Notes: generated from the sequence alone by a model not told the origin. Numbered from the stretch's first letter, positions 1 through 7,966 are shown. The stretch: 12,565 nucleotides of DNA from Bremia lactucae (GCF_004359215.1 NC_090627.1:682646-695210), one strand, 5' to 3'. Program-made: numbers and translations.

Positions 1-909
1 AGACATACTGCCCAGCTCCTCGTGCCACTAAACTATATCGCAGTGCTGACAGAAGTACAAAACACGACATCTGGGCAACTACTTGCATTGTGGATTTGGC
101 TGTTTGGTATTGCCACACACTCACCACTATTTCAAGAGAAGGCAGACGCCTTGGCAACAACGTTTTTCCAGCGGCTAGGATGCTACGTGGAAGAGCATTT
201 CATCGCTTGTTTGATCTTGGATCCTCGCGTGCATGGAGCAGGTTTGAGTGAATCAGGCTTGCATCGTGCACAAGGTATAGCTGTCCGTTTGGCCACTTCA
301 TTGATGCCAGAAGTAGAGGAAGGTAGCTTTGTCCGGTCGTTAAACGAATATATGAAAAAGCAGGGTGGCTTTGCAGACCCCAGTGTATGGACTGCCACGA
401 AAACGTCCAGTCCAATCGACTTTTGGGGTGACTTGGAAGGTACTCAAGAGCACAATCAGCTTGCAAAGGTGGCGAAAATCGTGTGCTCTTATATGCCGCA
501 TACATGTTCGTTTGAAGACTTTTGGACAAGGCACGCGCATCAAACTGAGGCAGTTGCCGAGGGTTCGAAAGAGCTCGAAAAATTGGCCAAGGTTCGCCGT
601 CAAGCTGTTGTTTCTGGAAAAAGTGCCATGGATGTGCGTCAGCATTATTTAGATCGTTTATTGGAAAACAGTCCGGTCGTTGTCGAAATGTTGCGGTCAC
701 ACGCCAGTAATCCAAACATGGAGGATGGAAATTTTTGCAACTTATCGGTGCGTTCAGTGCTGGAAAGCGTGCACGACGGGATGGCGACGGATCTTGCCAA
801 ATCTACTACTACTTTTACGGAACTCGATGCTACTTGGTTTGACATTAGCGAAACGGGGTTAGAAAATATTAGGCGGACGATGAACGAGTACTTGAGTTCT
901 GCCAAGTAG
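1..909 (+). CDS. hAT-family transposase-like protein, 3' part (5' end outside the window)
   Basis: The frame is open from the first base to the TAG at 907-909, about 302 codons, so the start lies upstream; the GTG at 22 is only an internal codon. Two blocks resemble the RNase H-like and C-terminal dimerisation regions of hAT transposases. The first is a hydrophobic stretch ending in LILDPR (about nt 211-228), like the family's 'LDPR' strand. The second is DFW (about 418-426), followed by a helix beginning NQLAKVAKIV and the charged tail KELEKLAKVRRQAVV, laid out like the hAT dimerisation domain. That domain's usual S-x-E-R-x-F-S is here SFEDFW, so it is divergent. hAT proteins cut and paste DNA in the nucleus using a DDE catalytic triad; the upstream catalytic residues cannot be judged here. 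There is no internal stop, unlike most elements in this window, so it may be a recent copy or a domesticated gene. The family call is from motif recall. Confidence 0.65.
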   Translation, partial: RHTAQLLVPLNYIAVLTEVQNTTSGQLLALWIWLFGIATHSPLFQEKADALATTFFQRLGCYVEEHFIACLILDPRVHGAGLSESGLHRAQGIAVRLATSLMPEVEEGSFVRSLNEYMKKQGGFADPSVWTATKTSSPIDFWGDLEGTQEHNQLAKVAKIVCSYMPHTCSFEDFWTRHAHQTEAVAEGSKELEKLAKVRRQAVVSGKSAMDVRQHYLDRLLENSPVVVEMLRSHASNPNMEDGNFCNLSVRSVLESVHDGMATDLAKSTTTFTELDATWFDISETGLENIRRTMNEYLSSAK

Positions 910-1940
910 AATTTTGTCGAAAATGTAGGAGGTTTGATAATATAGTAATGGTGTTATGCTCAATTGTAATCGTACAGCAGGTTTCACGTTAAGCAGGATC
1001 AGTGCGACAGTCTTTTGTGAGATCCGGTGTTTCCACTTCTTCTCGCTCAAGCAAAGTAACCATTTCGTCGTTTATATTAGAAGCCGTAATTGTTTGTCCT
1101 TCTCCGTCGTAGCAAACAATCTAAAAAGGGCTTGAAAGAGTTGGCATTGCAGTCATTTCTTTTGAGATGTTTTTGGCTCTATGATACAATCTCGCTGTCG
1201 AATTATGCAAATCTTGTCGTGGGCATTACGGGAGGCCGAGCTTGTATATTTGGCACACTTGGTGCACCGTCGACACTGCCTCATGATGCGTAAATTTGCT
1301 AGATCACGATTATTTCTTAATAATATCGTGCCAGTTGAAGAACTTGACAAAAAAAACTAGAATGGCTGTCAGTGAAATCTATGGGTTTGATAGGTATTTT
1401 CACAATGCGCTAGATATCCTTGGAGCTATCCAATCCCAAAATTTGAATTTATTCCAGTGGCCATTATTTTCAAGGTTTATGCTTCTGTAATCTGGAAAAT
1501 ATGGATGTGAAGCACACAAACTTTAACATGATAATAAGTGGCAAGCAGCATGATCAAATAGATTTATGTACAGAGATCCATTTAAGAAGATTAAGTGAAG
1601 ATTGGGTTCCTTATTGCAACCTCATATCTTTAGACGCAATTACTTAATTAAAACTCGTCGTTCGTGGATTATTTTCTCTACTTGCCATTACATGAAACAA
1701 TAACCTCTCTTCTGTCATAAGAACAAAACAAGCCAAACTATGCAATTCAACGGTCGCCCTTTTAACCCACAATTCTACCTTGCCCATGTGTGAAAGCCTC
1801 AAGATTTTTCTTTACACATGGCGTCGCACCATCATCAGTGCTGACATCGTATTCCAATAATTCAAACCTCTAACCAACTCGTTAAAAAGTTCTACAGTGC
1901 ATTTCATGACAACCTTCCGGATCGCTTTGACCTCAAATCA
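910..1940. other. Intergenic stretch without a confident gene
   Basis: AT-rich sequence between the convergent ends of the hAT-like ORF and the TPR gene. One short frame, 1181-1360 (+, ATG to TAG, 59 residues, containing LREAELVYLAHLVHRR and ending VEELDKKN), looks more protein-like than its surroundings, but a stop lies just before its ATG and I recognise no family. It could be the decayed end of a gene. No RNA gene or repeat pair was seen here. Confidence 0.5.
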
Positions 1941-3054
1941 TTAATTGTTTTGCTTCAGCTGACGCACGTAATTGCTAAGACGGTGTTGAGCCTTGTTGGC
2001 AATCTAATGCAGCAAGATCAACCACGTGAGTACAAGAAAACCAGAGACCTCATTTTTACCAGTCACATACGTCAATAGAAGGATTGATGGCCAGCAGCGC
2101 ACGAATGTCTTGTAAAGCCAAGCGGTAGCGCTCGAGGCCTTCGTAAGCAAGACCACGTCGAAGAAGCGCCTTTTGGTTCTTCTCTTCGTACTCGAGCACG
2201 TGCGAACAGTCTCGAATCACAGCTGAGAAATTGCTGAGCTGTTGGTTACAAGCTGCGCGGTTATTGTAACATGATAGCGCGAGAGCCGAACCAGGCTTGT
2301 CATTGCAAGCCTCAATGGCTTCACCATAGAGTTCAATGGCCTTTTCAAACGCAGCGCTTTTAAACGCATCATTACCACGCTCCTTCAACAGCTCGGCAGG
2401 GCTCATGCCGGAGCGCTTTGCCTGCTCCGCGCGGGCCTGTAGTGGCTCAATTTCCGTCACTAGACGATTTAAATCGGCGTTATTAAAGTCCACGCGCTGA
2501 CCAGTACGCAAGGTAGCCAAAGCTTCATCGTATTTCTTTAAACCCTTGAGTGCCACGCCATGACGGTGATACCCTGCGTGTAAGAAAATCGCACAAGATC
2601 ATTAGCTTTAACAAAGTATGAACTTGATCGAGGTACGGTATGTAAGTGGCGACTATAGCAAAGTTAAGTACCCTTGACAAACTGAGGGTTAAGGCGGATA
2701 CACTCGGCAGCATCGGCTACGGCCTCGGGAAACTTTCCCCAGCCAGCATAAGCAGCACTACAGTACGATGCATAAATGCCAATTAGAATGACTGTGCTAT
2801 AAAATTTCGTCATGTACGAAGGACAGAAGAGCGCACCTGCGGTTCGAGAAGTAAACGTGGTTGGTAGCGTCTAATTCGATCGCCTCCGTGTATCTGGCTA
2901 CAGCATTAGGGTAGTCCTGATTCTTGAAGGCGTCGTTGCCCTCGCTTTATTGCATGTAACGTGAAAAAGATTAGTTGAATGTTGAGGGGTACTTTAGACG
3001 CAGGCAGGGAGGGAAAACGCACTTCTTCTTAGCGTTTGCGGCGGCATTAACCAT
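1941..3054 (-). CDS. Two-module TPR co-chaperone (STI1/HOP- or TOMM34-like), five exons
   Basis: Minus-strand exons are 3054-3023, 2944-2837, 2757-2672, 2573-2071 and 2003-1941 (TAA at 1943-1941), total 792 nt, 263 residues. All four introns (78, 79, 98 and 67 nt) are GT-AG and the joins stay in frame; the first three contain a CTAAT branch-like motif, and the last has a GTATGT donor. Residues about 9-115 form one three-repeat TPR module and about 136-258 a second, with a charged linker between. Each module keeps the five carboxylate-clamp residues that in HOP grip the EEVD tail of Hsp70 or Hsp90: K10, N14, N45, K75, R79 and K139, N143, N180, K210, R214. The first module matches HOP TPR1 closely (SNRSAAYA, KGYHR). 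HOP's TPR2B and aspartate-proline domains are absent, so the layout is nearer to TOMM34 or SPAG1. Inferred role: a cytosolic chaperone adaptor. Reading through intron 4 instead would end the protein in VCDW, four codons after the donor. Confidence 0.88.
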
Positions 3055-3086
3055 CGTGCTTGGTGGGTGGGTGTGGAGAGAGTGAG

Positions 3087-3133
3087 TGAGTGATGGAATG
3101 AGTGAGCTGGCTTCGTGTAGCCGCTGATTGGCT
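3087..3133 (-). promoter_or_regulatory. Core promoter of the TPR gene: initiator-like motif and CCAAT box
   Basis: On the minus strand, CTCATTCC (3102-3095) lies about 41 nt upstream of the ATG and fits the oomycete initiator consensus GCTCATTYYNCAWTTT at its core. AGCCAATCAG (3133-3124) is a perfect CCAAT box of the kind bound by NF-Y, about 70-80 nt upstream of the ATG. The predicted 5' leader is a pyrimidine-rich run of CACT repeats. The motif matches are seen in the sequence; their use as a promoter is inferred. Confidence 0.6.
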
Positions 3134-3793
3134 GTGCTATGATATGATATAAAGCAATAATTGTCTCATCCTAAATATTCTAGAAAGAAAGCAACTTCAC
3201 CAATTATGGCACCAAAGTCCCCCACACACGACTTAGGATAAAGTATTGTAATTCTCAAAGCGTTCCAAAGAATTGGGCAATTGTGGTATACAAGAAAACT
3301 GCTCGCCATACGATTGAGCGATGAGGTGTTAAGCAACTGTGATGGCGAGACAAGTTTTGTAGCCGTTTTAACTATTGGCTACATGCGAGCTGTACAAATG
3401 TGTAATGGTACATTTACTTAAGGCTTTTGTTCTATTTTAAATAGGTAATATCATTTAAGTCCCATTTATTACAGGTAACATATGTGGCAGCCACCAGATA
3501 CCAATCTGGTGGCCGAAATCTATTTTTAACTTAGTTAGGAAAAGGTTTTAGATTTGAATAATTAAATTCCACTTATTAATTGATCAATTTTAATGATTTG
3601 TTGAAATTAAAGGGAAGGATTTCTTGGATATATACTATTCATATTACGAGTGAGTATCGCTATGAATAGCTGAATAGAAGGAAGAGCATTGGATGCAACA
3701 CCCTATATTGTAGTTTCCATGAGGACATAGAAACACAAAACTCGAAGCCCTCATGATTAGGATACAATGAACGGTGATAAAAGCAGTTGCAAG
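3134..3793. other. Intergenic AT-rich region with one strong hairpin
   Basis: No credible coding frame. The long minus-strand frame from 4243 to 3644 runs through the antisense of the repeat at 3794-4453 and has no recognisable domain. The only distinct structure is the perfect 10-bp dyad at 3490-3513. The stretch from about 3410 to 3640 is very AT-rich and could be an old LTR remnant, but no partner copy occurs in the window. Confidence 0.5.
3490..3513. repeat. Perfect inverted repeat, 10-bp arms with 4-nt loop
   Basis: GCCACCAGAT (3490-3499), loop ACCA, ATCTGGTGGC (3504-3513). It sits just after TGTGGCA at 3483-3489, and an LTR start with a nearby dyad would look like this. No second copy or terminal CA could be fixed, so the LTR reading is only a possibility. 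Confidence 0.7.
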
Positions 3794-5160
3794 AAGGCCG
3801 ATAAATGAGGAGGCGCTCCAGTCCCAAAAACGTTTTCCGAAGCTGAAATCTGTTGAGGCGTCTAGCCTGATTTGCTTGTTCGAGCAAGTGTTGTCTTGCA
3901 TACAGGCACCTACAAGGACTGGCAACGACTCGCCAAAGCACTTATCAAGTATACCATAAAAACAAAATGGGTTTTTGCAGAGATCGTTAGGAAGCTGGCT
4001 AGTCAGCAGTACTAAGAAGTTGTTGCCGCGTTTCATTGGGCCTTTACGGTGGTAGTAAGCTGGCCAAGGCTCCAATCTGAACGACTCGGCGCAAGTCGTG
4101 CGGCAAGGCACGACATCACTGGCGGTCGGGGAGGCAATAAAGTCCGATTCTCCGTATGCAGACTTCATGTTTGACCCAATCAAATTGGAAGAGGTTACGC
4201 ACCTTAAATCATTGTGTGAGGATCGTACCACCACCGGAAACAATCTCGCTACGTGAATATACTGATGACGAGTGGTTACTTATTGTCGGGATGTTAGAAG
4301 GCTGCATACCTTGCAGGCGCATGCCTCACTTATACGGGCAGTGTTGGTTAGCAAGGAGTGGCTTCAGCCCTACAGCCCTGTGCAGGCTCAAGTGGAAGAT
4401 TAGCTGGTGCAACACCTTGGTTGCACCCAAAGTTTTCCGATCAGTCGGCAGACCACGCGAGCGATAGCTGAAACGATTCTGGAATCAACGGAATTAGCAA
4501 ATGTAAGCTTAACCGAGTATCACAAGTTGTTAGGGTTGACGAAGACGATTAATTACAACCGCTGGACGAGGTTCTCATCCATTTTTCTTCTTTTCTCGAG
4601 ACACTGCGTCGCGCGTCAAAGACCGCAGAATGTACAATGTTGGACAACGCGCACCACCCCAGGCGTGGCTCTGTCTGGTAGAGACAGCAAGGAGCCAACT
4701 GGCAACATATGGATGCAAAGAGCTGAGTACACGGAAATGCTATATAACTTCACCAAATTTAACGAAATCAGACGCATCGCAGCATACTTGAAGTCCAAGA
4801 TTCCAACGTCTTCGGGTTCAAAAATATGGACCACACGTCACGTACATGTATGTCGTGGAAAATTACCAGGCAGCTGGCAGGGTGCCCTACATTGCTTTAA
4901 GAAATGTCAGGCTCCTGTGGTTTGGAGCACCTACCGTTATCCGACATCCAGATGTCGTCCGTCAGCTACAGTGGCAATTCTTGTAGGGTACAGAGTAGCT
5001 AGATTTCGGTAAACGGACGATCACCTAAAAGGGCTTGAGATAGAGGTATTAGAAAGTTAGCTACAAGCAATCGAGGACTTGGCCAAGCCGTTTAACAATG
5101 TCTAGGAGATGCGATTCAAGGCGTGTAGCGCCTACTTGTCCAGCAGTTGGCGGAAGATTC
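3794..5160 (+). pseudogene. Decayed repeat of unknown family, longer copy
   Basis: This stretch matches, in the opposite orientation, the sequence at 11140-11766. Similarity runs from the GCCGATAAATGAGGAGGCGC block (3794) to about 5160, with two stretches present only here (about 3874-4452 and 4577-4728). The longest frame, ending at 5012, is open for about 200 codons and contains AIAETILESTELANVSLTEY and AAYLKSKIPTSSGSKIW, which the other copy partly keeps. Upstream, other frames carry protein-like stretches such as ADFMFDPIKLEEVTHLKSL (about 4159-4215) and EWLQPYSPVQAQVED, broken by stops and frame changes. Past the TAA at 5010-5012 the same frame continues as IEVLES, stop, LQAIEDLAKPF. The pattern is that of a dead mobile-element gene. 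I do not recognise the family. Since the partner copy lies just upstream of a LINE reverse transcriptase on the same strand, a LINE 5' region is possible. Confidence 0.55.
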
Positions 5161-5592
5161 GTGAGCCGGCGGTGGCGTACAAAGCGGTGTTTGCTGCCGA
5201 GCGTGCTGCTGTGTGCCGCCTTGTTGCGGCCCAAACGGCTCGAAATGCGAGATCGCTTGTTGCGCCACGCGCACTCGTCCATGTTCTGGTCGCGGCGCGT
5301 CGTAGCCAAGTGCGTCCCTATGCATTGAGGCGCCGCCCATGCCGCGGCCGAGCTCTGATGCGTAGAAATTCGCTTCGATCGCCCCTCGCAGCCGCTCATT
5401 CTCGTCGATGTGCATACGCGACGTCTCGAGCGCCTGGAGCATCGTGAGGATTCTATCATCTATGCCCGCACCCTTTTCGTGGGCTTGGGCGACGACGACG
5501 ACAGTTGGCTCTTGCGCGGTCCTTTCGCGGCCGGCTGCTGCAGGAGCAGGGGTCGAGTCGTCGACTATTGGCGAAGCCGAATTTGGGCTCAT
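5116..5592 (-). CDS. Gag-like N-terminal fragment of a Copia-type element
   Basis: The ATG at 5592-5590 lies inside a half-tRNA primer binding site and directly follows an in-frame TAA, so the start is well placed. The 158 residues start with a low-complexity Ala/Pro/Ser segment (to about 30), then a charged helical stretch containing MLQALETSRMHIDENERLRG that may form a coiled coil, then a Gly/Met- and Gln-rich tail. The last 15 codons or so run into the antisense of the repeat ending at about 5160, so the frame is probably cut there and its stop belongs to the neighbour. No zinc knuckle, protease or other pol domain is present. Its position after the primer site argues for gag. The protein itself does not resemble the other Copia gag in this window, so the element is a different family. 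Confidence 0.45.
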   Translation of the reverse strand: MSPNSASPIVDDSTPAPAAAGRERTAQEPTVVVVAQAHEKGAGIDDRILTMLQALETSRMHIDENERLRGAIEANFYASELGRGMGGASMHRDALGYDAPRPEHGRVRVAQQAISHFEPFGPQQGGTQQHARQQTPLCTPPPAHESSANCWTSRRYTP

Positions 5593-5596
5593 AACC
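5582..5596 (-). other. Half-tRNA(iMet) primer binding site and LTR end
   Basis: Minus strand: ...AATAACA then GGTTATGAGCCCAAA. The string GGTTATGAGCCC is complementary to the anticodon stem-loop of initiator tRNA-Met (GGGCTCATAACC). Copia of Drosophila and relatives prime from such an internally cut initiator tRNA, and their primer site begins GGTTATG. The preceding ACA would be the 3' end of a 5' LTR lying at 5597 and above on the + coordinates. The other end of that LTR could not be located. Confidence 0.6.
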
Positions 5597-5930
5597 TGTT
5601 ATTGTTTGATGACTTGCGCAGTAGATGGTAGAATAAGAACTTAGATTGAAAGTGTGCGCCTGCCTAGTGTGGCTATCGCTCGCACTAACTTTCTCACCTA
5701 CTGCGCTTTGCAACGCGTTGCCTGTTAGCAGCCGTTGCTGCTCACGCCGCTTCACTCGTCGCTTACGCTGATTTGAAAGGACGCACACGTACCGTCGTAA
5801 CTGTTTGGTGCGTTGCTTTGCCTTATCTATTTCAGTATCGAGATGTCGACACTCACTGGCTCTCTGTGCAGCGCCTCTGCTCATGCAACACCGTCGGTCT
5901 TCAACACTGTGCATCCCAAAAACAACGAGA
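5597..5930 (-). mobile_element. Probable 5' LTR remnant of a Copia-type element (outer end not located)
   Basis: Assigned only because it ends in ACA directly before the half-tRNA primer site. On the minus strand the stretch is open for about 100 codons with a basic segment (NQRKRRVKRREQQRLL), but this is most likely chance openness of an LTR. No second copy is visible in the window, so the outer boundary at about 5930 is a guess. Confidence 0.3.
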
Positions 5931-6547
5931 AATCTGGCCGACGTTTAAGGACTGGTCAAGGTATGACGGGAACGTATCCGATGTAGCGGTTTAGTAATTT
6001 GACAACAACGAATTGGACATCCGCCGCAAGTCGCGCATTAAAGAAGTTTTATTGGAATGGCAAGAGACATCTGGGTATCGATACGGTTTTGATACGGCTC
6101 CCAACTGGCTAGCTAACCATGCCATAGCTACGCGTAGTAGCCTGCTATTCATTTTAACGCCAGACAATGCGTTGCCAAGGCAGTAAATATCCTTGTGGAG
6201 CTTAGCGGTCTCTAATTTTGACTGTTAGACCACTGCACAAAACAGCGTGCTCGCTGGCGCGAGCGCGGTGGTAGAACATTGGACAAAAACTGACGCACAG
6301 CTGCTTGAGACAGTACGGCGACGAGCAGGACCGAAATAGAAAATTGTTTGGTAACCTTCAATGATACCAATGTTTCTTACTTCAAACAAACAACAAGTTT
6401 GTGGTACAGTAGCAAATTCCGATGTTGTGGTGTGGGTGGGGTCTTGAGTCGTGCTTAATACATGATTGCCCAGCATCCCTGCGAACGGTTACATTTGCAG
6501 TGAGGCTAATGGGCATTGTAGAGGCAACCATATCCCTTCCGTGTTTC
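5931..6547. other. Unassigned stretch with one decayed protein-like frame
   Basis: On the + strand one frame reads TFKDWSRYDGNVSDVAV (to 5991), then two stops in tandem (5992-5997), then continues in the same frame with IRRKSRIKEVLLEWQETSGY and APNWLANHAIATRS to a stop at about 6184. Continuity across the tandem stops suggests a decayed gene. The family is not recognised. From about 6200 to 6547 nothing was recognised. Confidence 0.35.
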
Positions 6548-6548
6548 T

Positions 6549-7100
6549 AACGGGCTAAAGTTGCCCCTATGTTACACAGTCCCCGCTAAGTACACTTGGT
6601 GTACTTAAGGGGATGGTCAATTACTAAATAATAGTAATTAGACCCAACAGTCGGGTGTGGTGCACATTTGTGACCAGCCCTTGTGGATGTGATGCACATG
6701 GGTGCATTCACATTAGGAGGGATGACGCCCAGCGTCATCCATGATGACGGCTAGCGTCATCAGTTACGCGAGGTATCTATAAAGATACGCTCGCAATACA
6801 TATTAAATGATATCTATAGAGATAACATTTTAATTGGTAAAAATAGGTATTTGTATTTAATTCTATTAAATATAAATCAGTCTGAAAACTACTTCCTACT
6901 TGGTAAGTGCGCACGAGGAGACGGATTACCGCTCTCGTGACGACACTTAATCAGAGTACTTAGTGTGTTGGGTGAGGTCGCTTGCGCGCCCACCACAACT
7001 ACCTCACTGCACGCAAGAGAAGCAGGTGAAACCGCTTCCTCGCTGTGCTAGGGTGTGTGTCTAAGTAGAGCGTGGCCGCATTACGACGTGCCCGCCTACA
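6549..7100 (+). mobile_element. 5' LTR of a Ty3/gypsy-type retrotransposon (copy 1)
   Basis: From 6549 to 6965 it matches 12149-12565 in the same orientation, with about 20 substitutions and one single-base indel over about 417 aligned bases (about 95% identity by eye). The LTR probably ends at ACA (7098-7100), followed after two bases by a TGG-starting primer site and a gag ORF, which is why this is called the 5' LTR. The outer end is damaged: copy 2 begins TGTAACGGGC, here only ...TAACGGGC remains. The first 270 bases hold a run of dyad symmetries (listed separately). The second half is AT-rich, then changes at about 6900 to a more mixed sequence that probably holds R and U5. Confidence 0.75.
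6587..6794 (+). promoter_or_regulatory. U3 dyad cluster with tandem TGACG sites and TATA-like box
   Basis: Dyads in order: TAAGTACAC/GTGTACTTA (6587-6607), AATTACTA/TAGTAATT (6619-6639), an imperfect ATGTGA/TCACAT dyad (6687-6713), GGATGACGC/GCGTCATCC (6720-6740), TGATGACG/CGTCATCA (6742-6762), and GCGAG-GTATCT/AGATAC-G-CTCGC (6768-6794). The fourth and fifth are diverged tandem copies of a 22-bp unit, giving four TGACG/CGTCA half-sites in about 42 bp, the core bound by bZIP (ATF/CREB-like) factors in many eukaryotes. TATCTATAAAGATA inside the last dyad could serve as a TATA box. A promoter role is inferred from position in the LTR. Confidence 0.5.
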
Positions 7101-7102
7101 CT

Positions 7103-7120
7103 TGGTAGCACTTGAAATCC
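7103..7120 (+). other. Candidate primer binding site of the gypsy element
   Basis: TGGTAGCACTTGAAATCC begins two bases after the ACA proposed as LTR end and has the TGG expected opposite the CCA end of a tRNA. The tRNA was not identified. Confidence 0.4.
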
Positions 7121-7156
7121 TTCCCACGACCCGCATCTCTGCGTGTGTACGTGAGG

Positions 7157-7606
7157 ATGAGCCTTAATATTGATTGGGCTCATTTTCCCCACCTCTCCGA
7201 ACATCATCGGGAGGTGGCAGGGCTAATGGCGCAGGGACTTGGTGAACAAGCCCTGGCCAGGCTCCTGGGTAGTCCTCCTGAGCAACATGTTGCTCAGTTG
7301 GAGCAGTTTGAGGCATTCGTGCTCGGACAGCGGAGGGCCGCGTCCGAGGCACAGAGCCATGCTGCGGCGGAGTCCGTCACTCAGACTCAGGATGAGCTGA
7401 GGCATGAGCAGGCTCGGAGCGAGGCTCTCAACAGGACTGTTGAGATGCTCTCTGCCCGGCCGCATCAGCCGAGGCCCATTCGGATGGACCCGCCCAAGTT
7501 CGATGGAACTGCGGCGCACACGATTGTCCACTGGCTTTTAGCCGTGGAGCAATGTGGTGTCGCCCAGCTCATCGAGGACGACAGCCGGATGGTGTCGTAC
7601 GCTATG
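7157..7606 (+). pseudogene. Ty3/gypsy gag, N-terminal 150 codons, broken at the 3' side
   Basis: The ATG at 7157 (MSLNIDWAHFPHL) is preferred over the non-ATG start at 7112 because it lies after the primer site and begins a sequence with good codon texture. About 150 codons follow: an acidic N-terminus, a Gln/Glu/Ala-rich helical stretch likely to form a coiled coil (about residues 45-105), then RMDPPKFDGT followed by HTIVHWLLAVEQCG and DDSRMVSYAM. The P-x-K-F-D/G-T-x(n)-W-L block is the typical start of the Ty3/gypsy retrotransposon gag (capsid) domain. The domain should continue for another 150 or more residues but is cut after MVSYAM, where the sequence switches to a copy of the LTR tail and then a gap. 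Gag forms the particle in which the element's RNA is reverse transcribed. Strand and position fit the LTR upstream. Confidence 0.75.
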
Positions 7607-7607
7607 T

Positions 7608-7639
7608 ACGCAAGAGAAGCAGGTTTAACCGCTTCCTCG
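7608..7639 (+). repeat. Misplaced copy of the LTR tail next to the assembly gap
   Basis: Matches 7013-7045 in the LTR (ACGCAAGAGAAGCAGGT, then AACCGCTTCCTCG) with two or three mismatches. It directly joins the broken gag and stops at the N run. Either the end of a second LTR was truncated here or two copies of the element were joined wrongly in assembly. Confidence 0.75.
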
Positions 7640-7739
7640 NNNNNNNNNNNNNNNNNNNNNNNNNNNNNNNNNNNNNNNNNNNNNNNNNNNNNNNNNNNNN
7701 NNNNNNNNNNNNNNNNNNNNNNNNNNNNNNNNNNNNNNN
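7640..7739. other. Assembly gap (100 N)
   Basis: Exactly 100 unknown bases, the usual placeholder for a gap of unknown size. The two sides need not be neighbours at this distance. Confidence 0.97.
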
Positions 7740-7827
7740 TGAGTTTAAGTTTTACGGACATGTATCAAACCCGTGAGATCCGCCCTTTAGAGAAGGGGGC
7801 TCCGATAGTTTTGGGGCTACCTTAATT
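7740..7827 (+). other. Short unassigned stretch between gap and Copia LTR
   Basis: One + frame reads REIRPLEKGAPIVLGLP before a stop at 7823-7825. The end faintly recalls the LGLPWL or LGMPWL motif of gypsy aspartic proteases, which would fit a gypsy pol interrupted here, but it is too short to support the call. Confidence 0.2.
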
Positions 7828-7966
7828 TGTAGATTTTATGACACACAGAGGGGGAACAATTAACGAATTTGTAAAGGGAATGTAAATGTCTGTTCTTAGA
7901 ACATAAACATGTATCCCTTGTGGCATATGCATCACATGTATCAGCTATTTGTATTTATCGTCAAAA
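7828..7966 (-). repeat. Copia 3' LTR
   Basis: On the minus strand it ends TGTGTGTCATAAAATCTACA at 7828, matching the 5' LTR end. The start is mutated (TTTTGACG against TGTTAATG). It is preceded directly by the purine run GAGGGGAG (about 7974-7967), a good polypurine tract. Confidence 0.8.

Noticed and set aside
2056..2070. End of the TPR protein at VCDW followed by a stop
   Set aside because: GTATGT at 2070-2065 is a strong donor, and splicing to 2003 gives a conserved-looking C-terminal helix (ANKAQHRLSNYVRQLKQ).
3644..4243. 199-residue minus-strand frame
   Set aside because: It lies antisense to the repeat at 3794 onward, has no recognisable domain, and its frame is not kept in the other copy, which lacks most of this stretch.
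5456..5914. 152-residue basic minus-strand frame as a possible bZIP factor
   Set aside because: The basic run lacks the N-x(7)-R signature and a leucine zipper, and the frame covers the proposed LTR and overlaps the better-placed gag-like frame.
6720..6764. Tandem palindromic units resembling a CRISPR array
   Set aside because: Only two adjoining 22-bp units with no spacers, inside a eukaryotic LTR.
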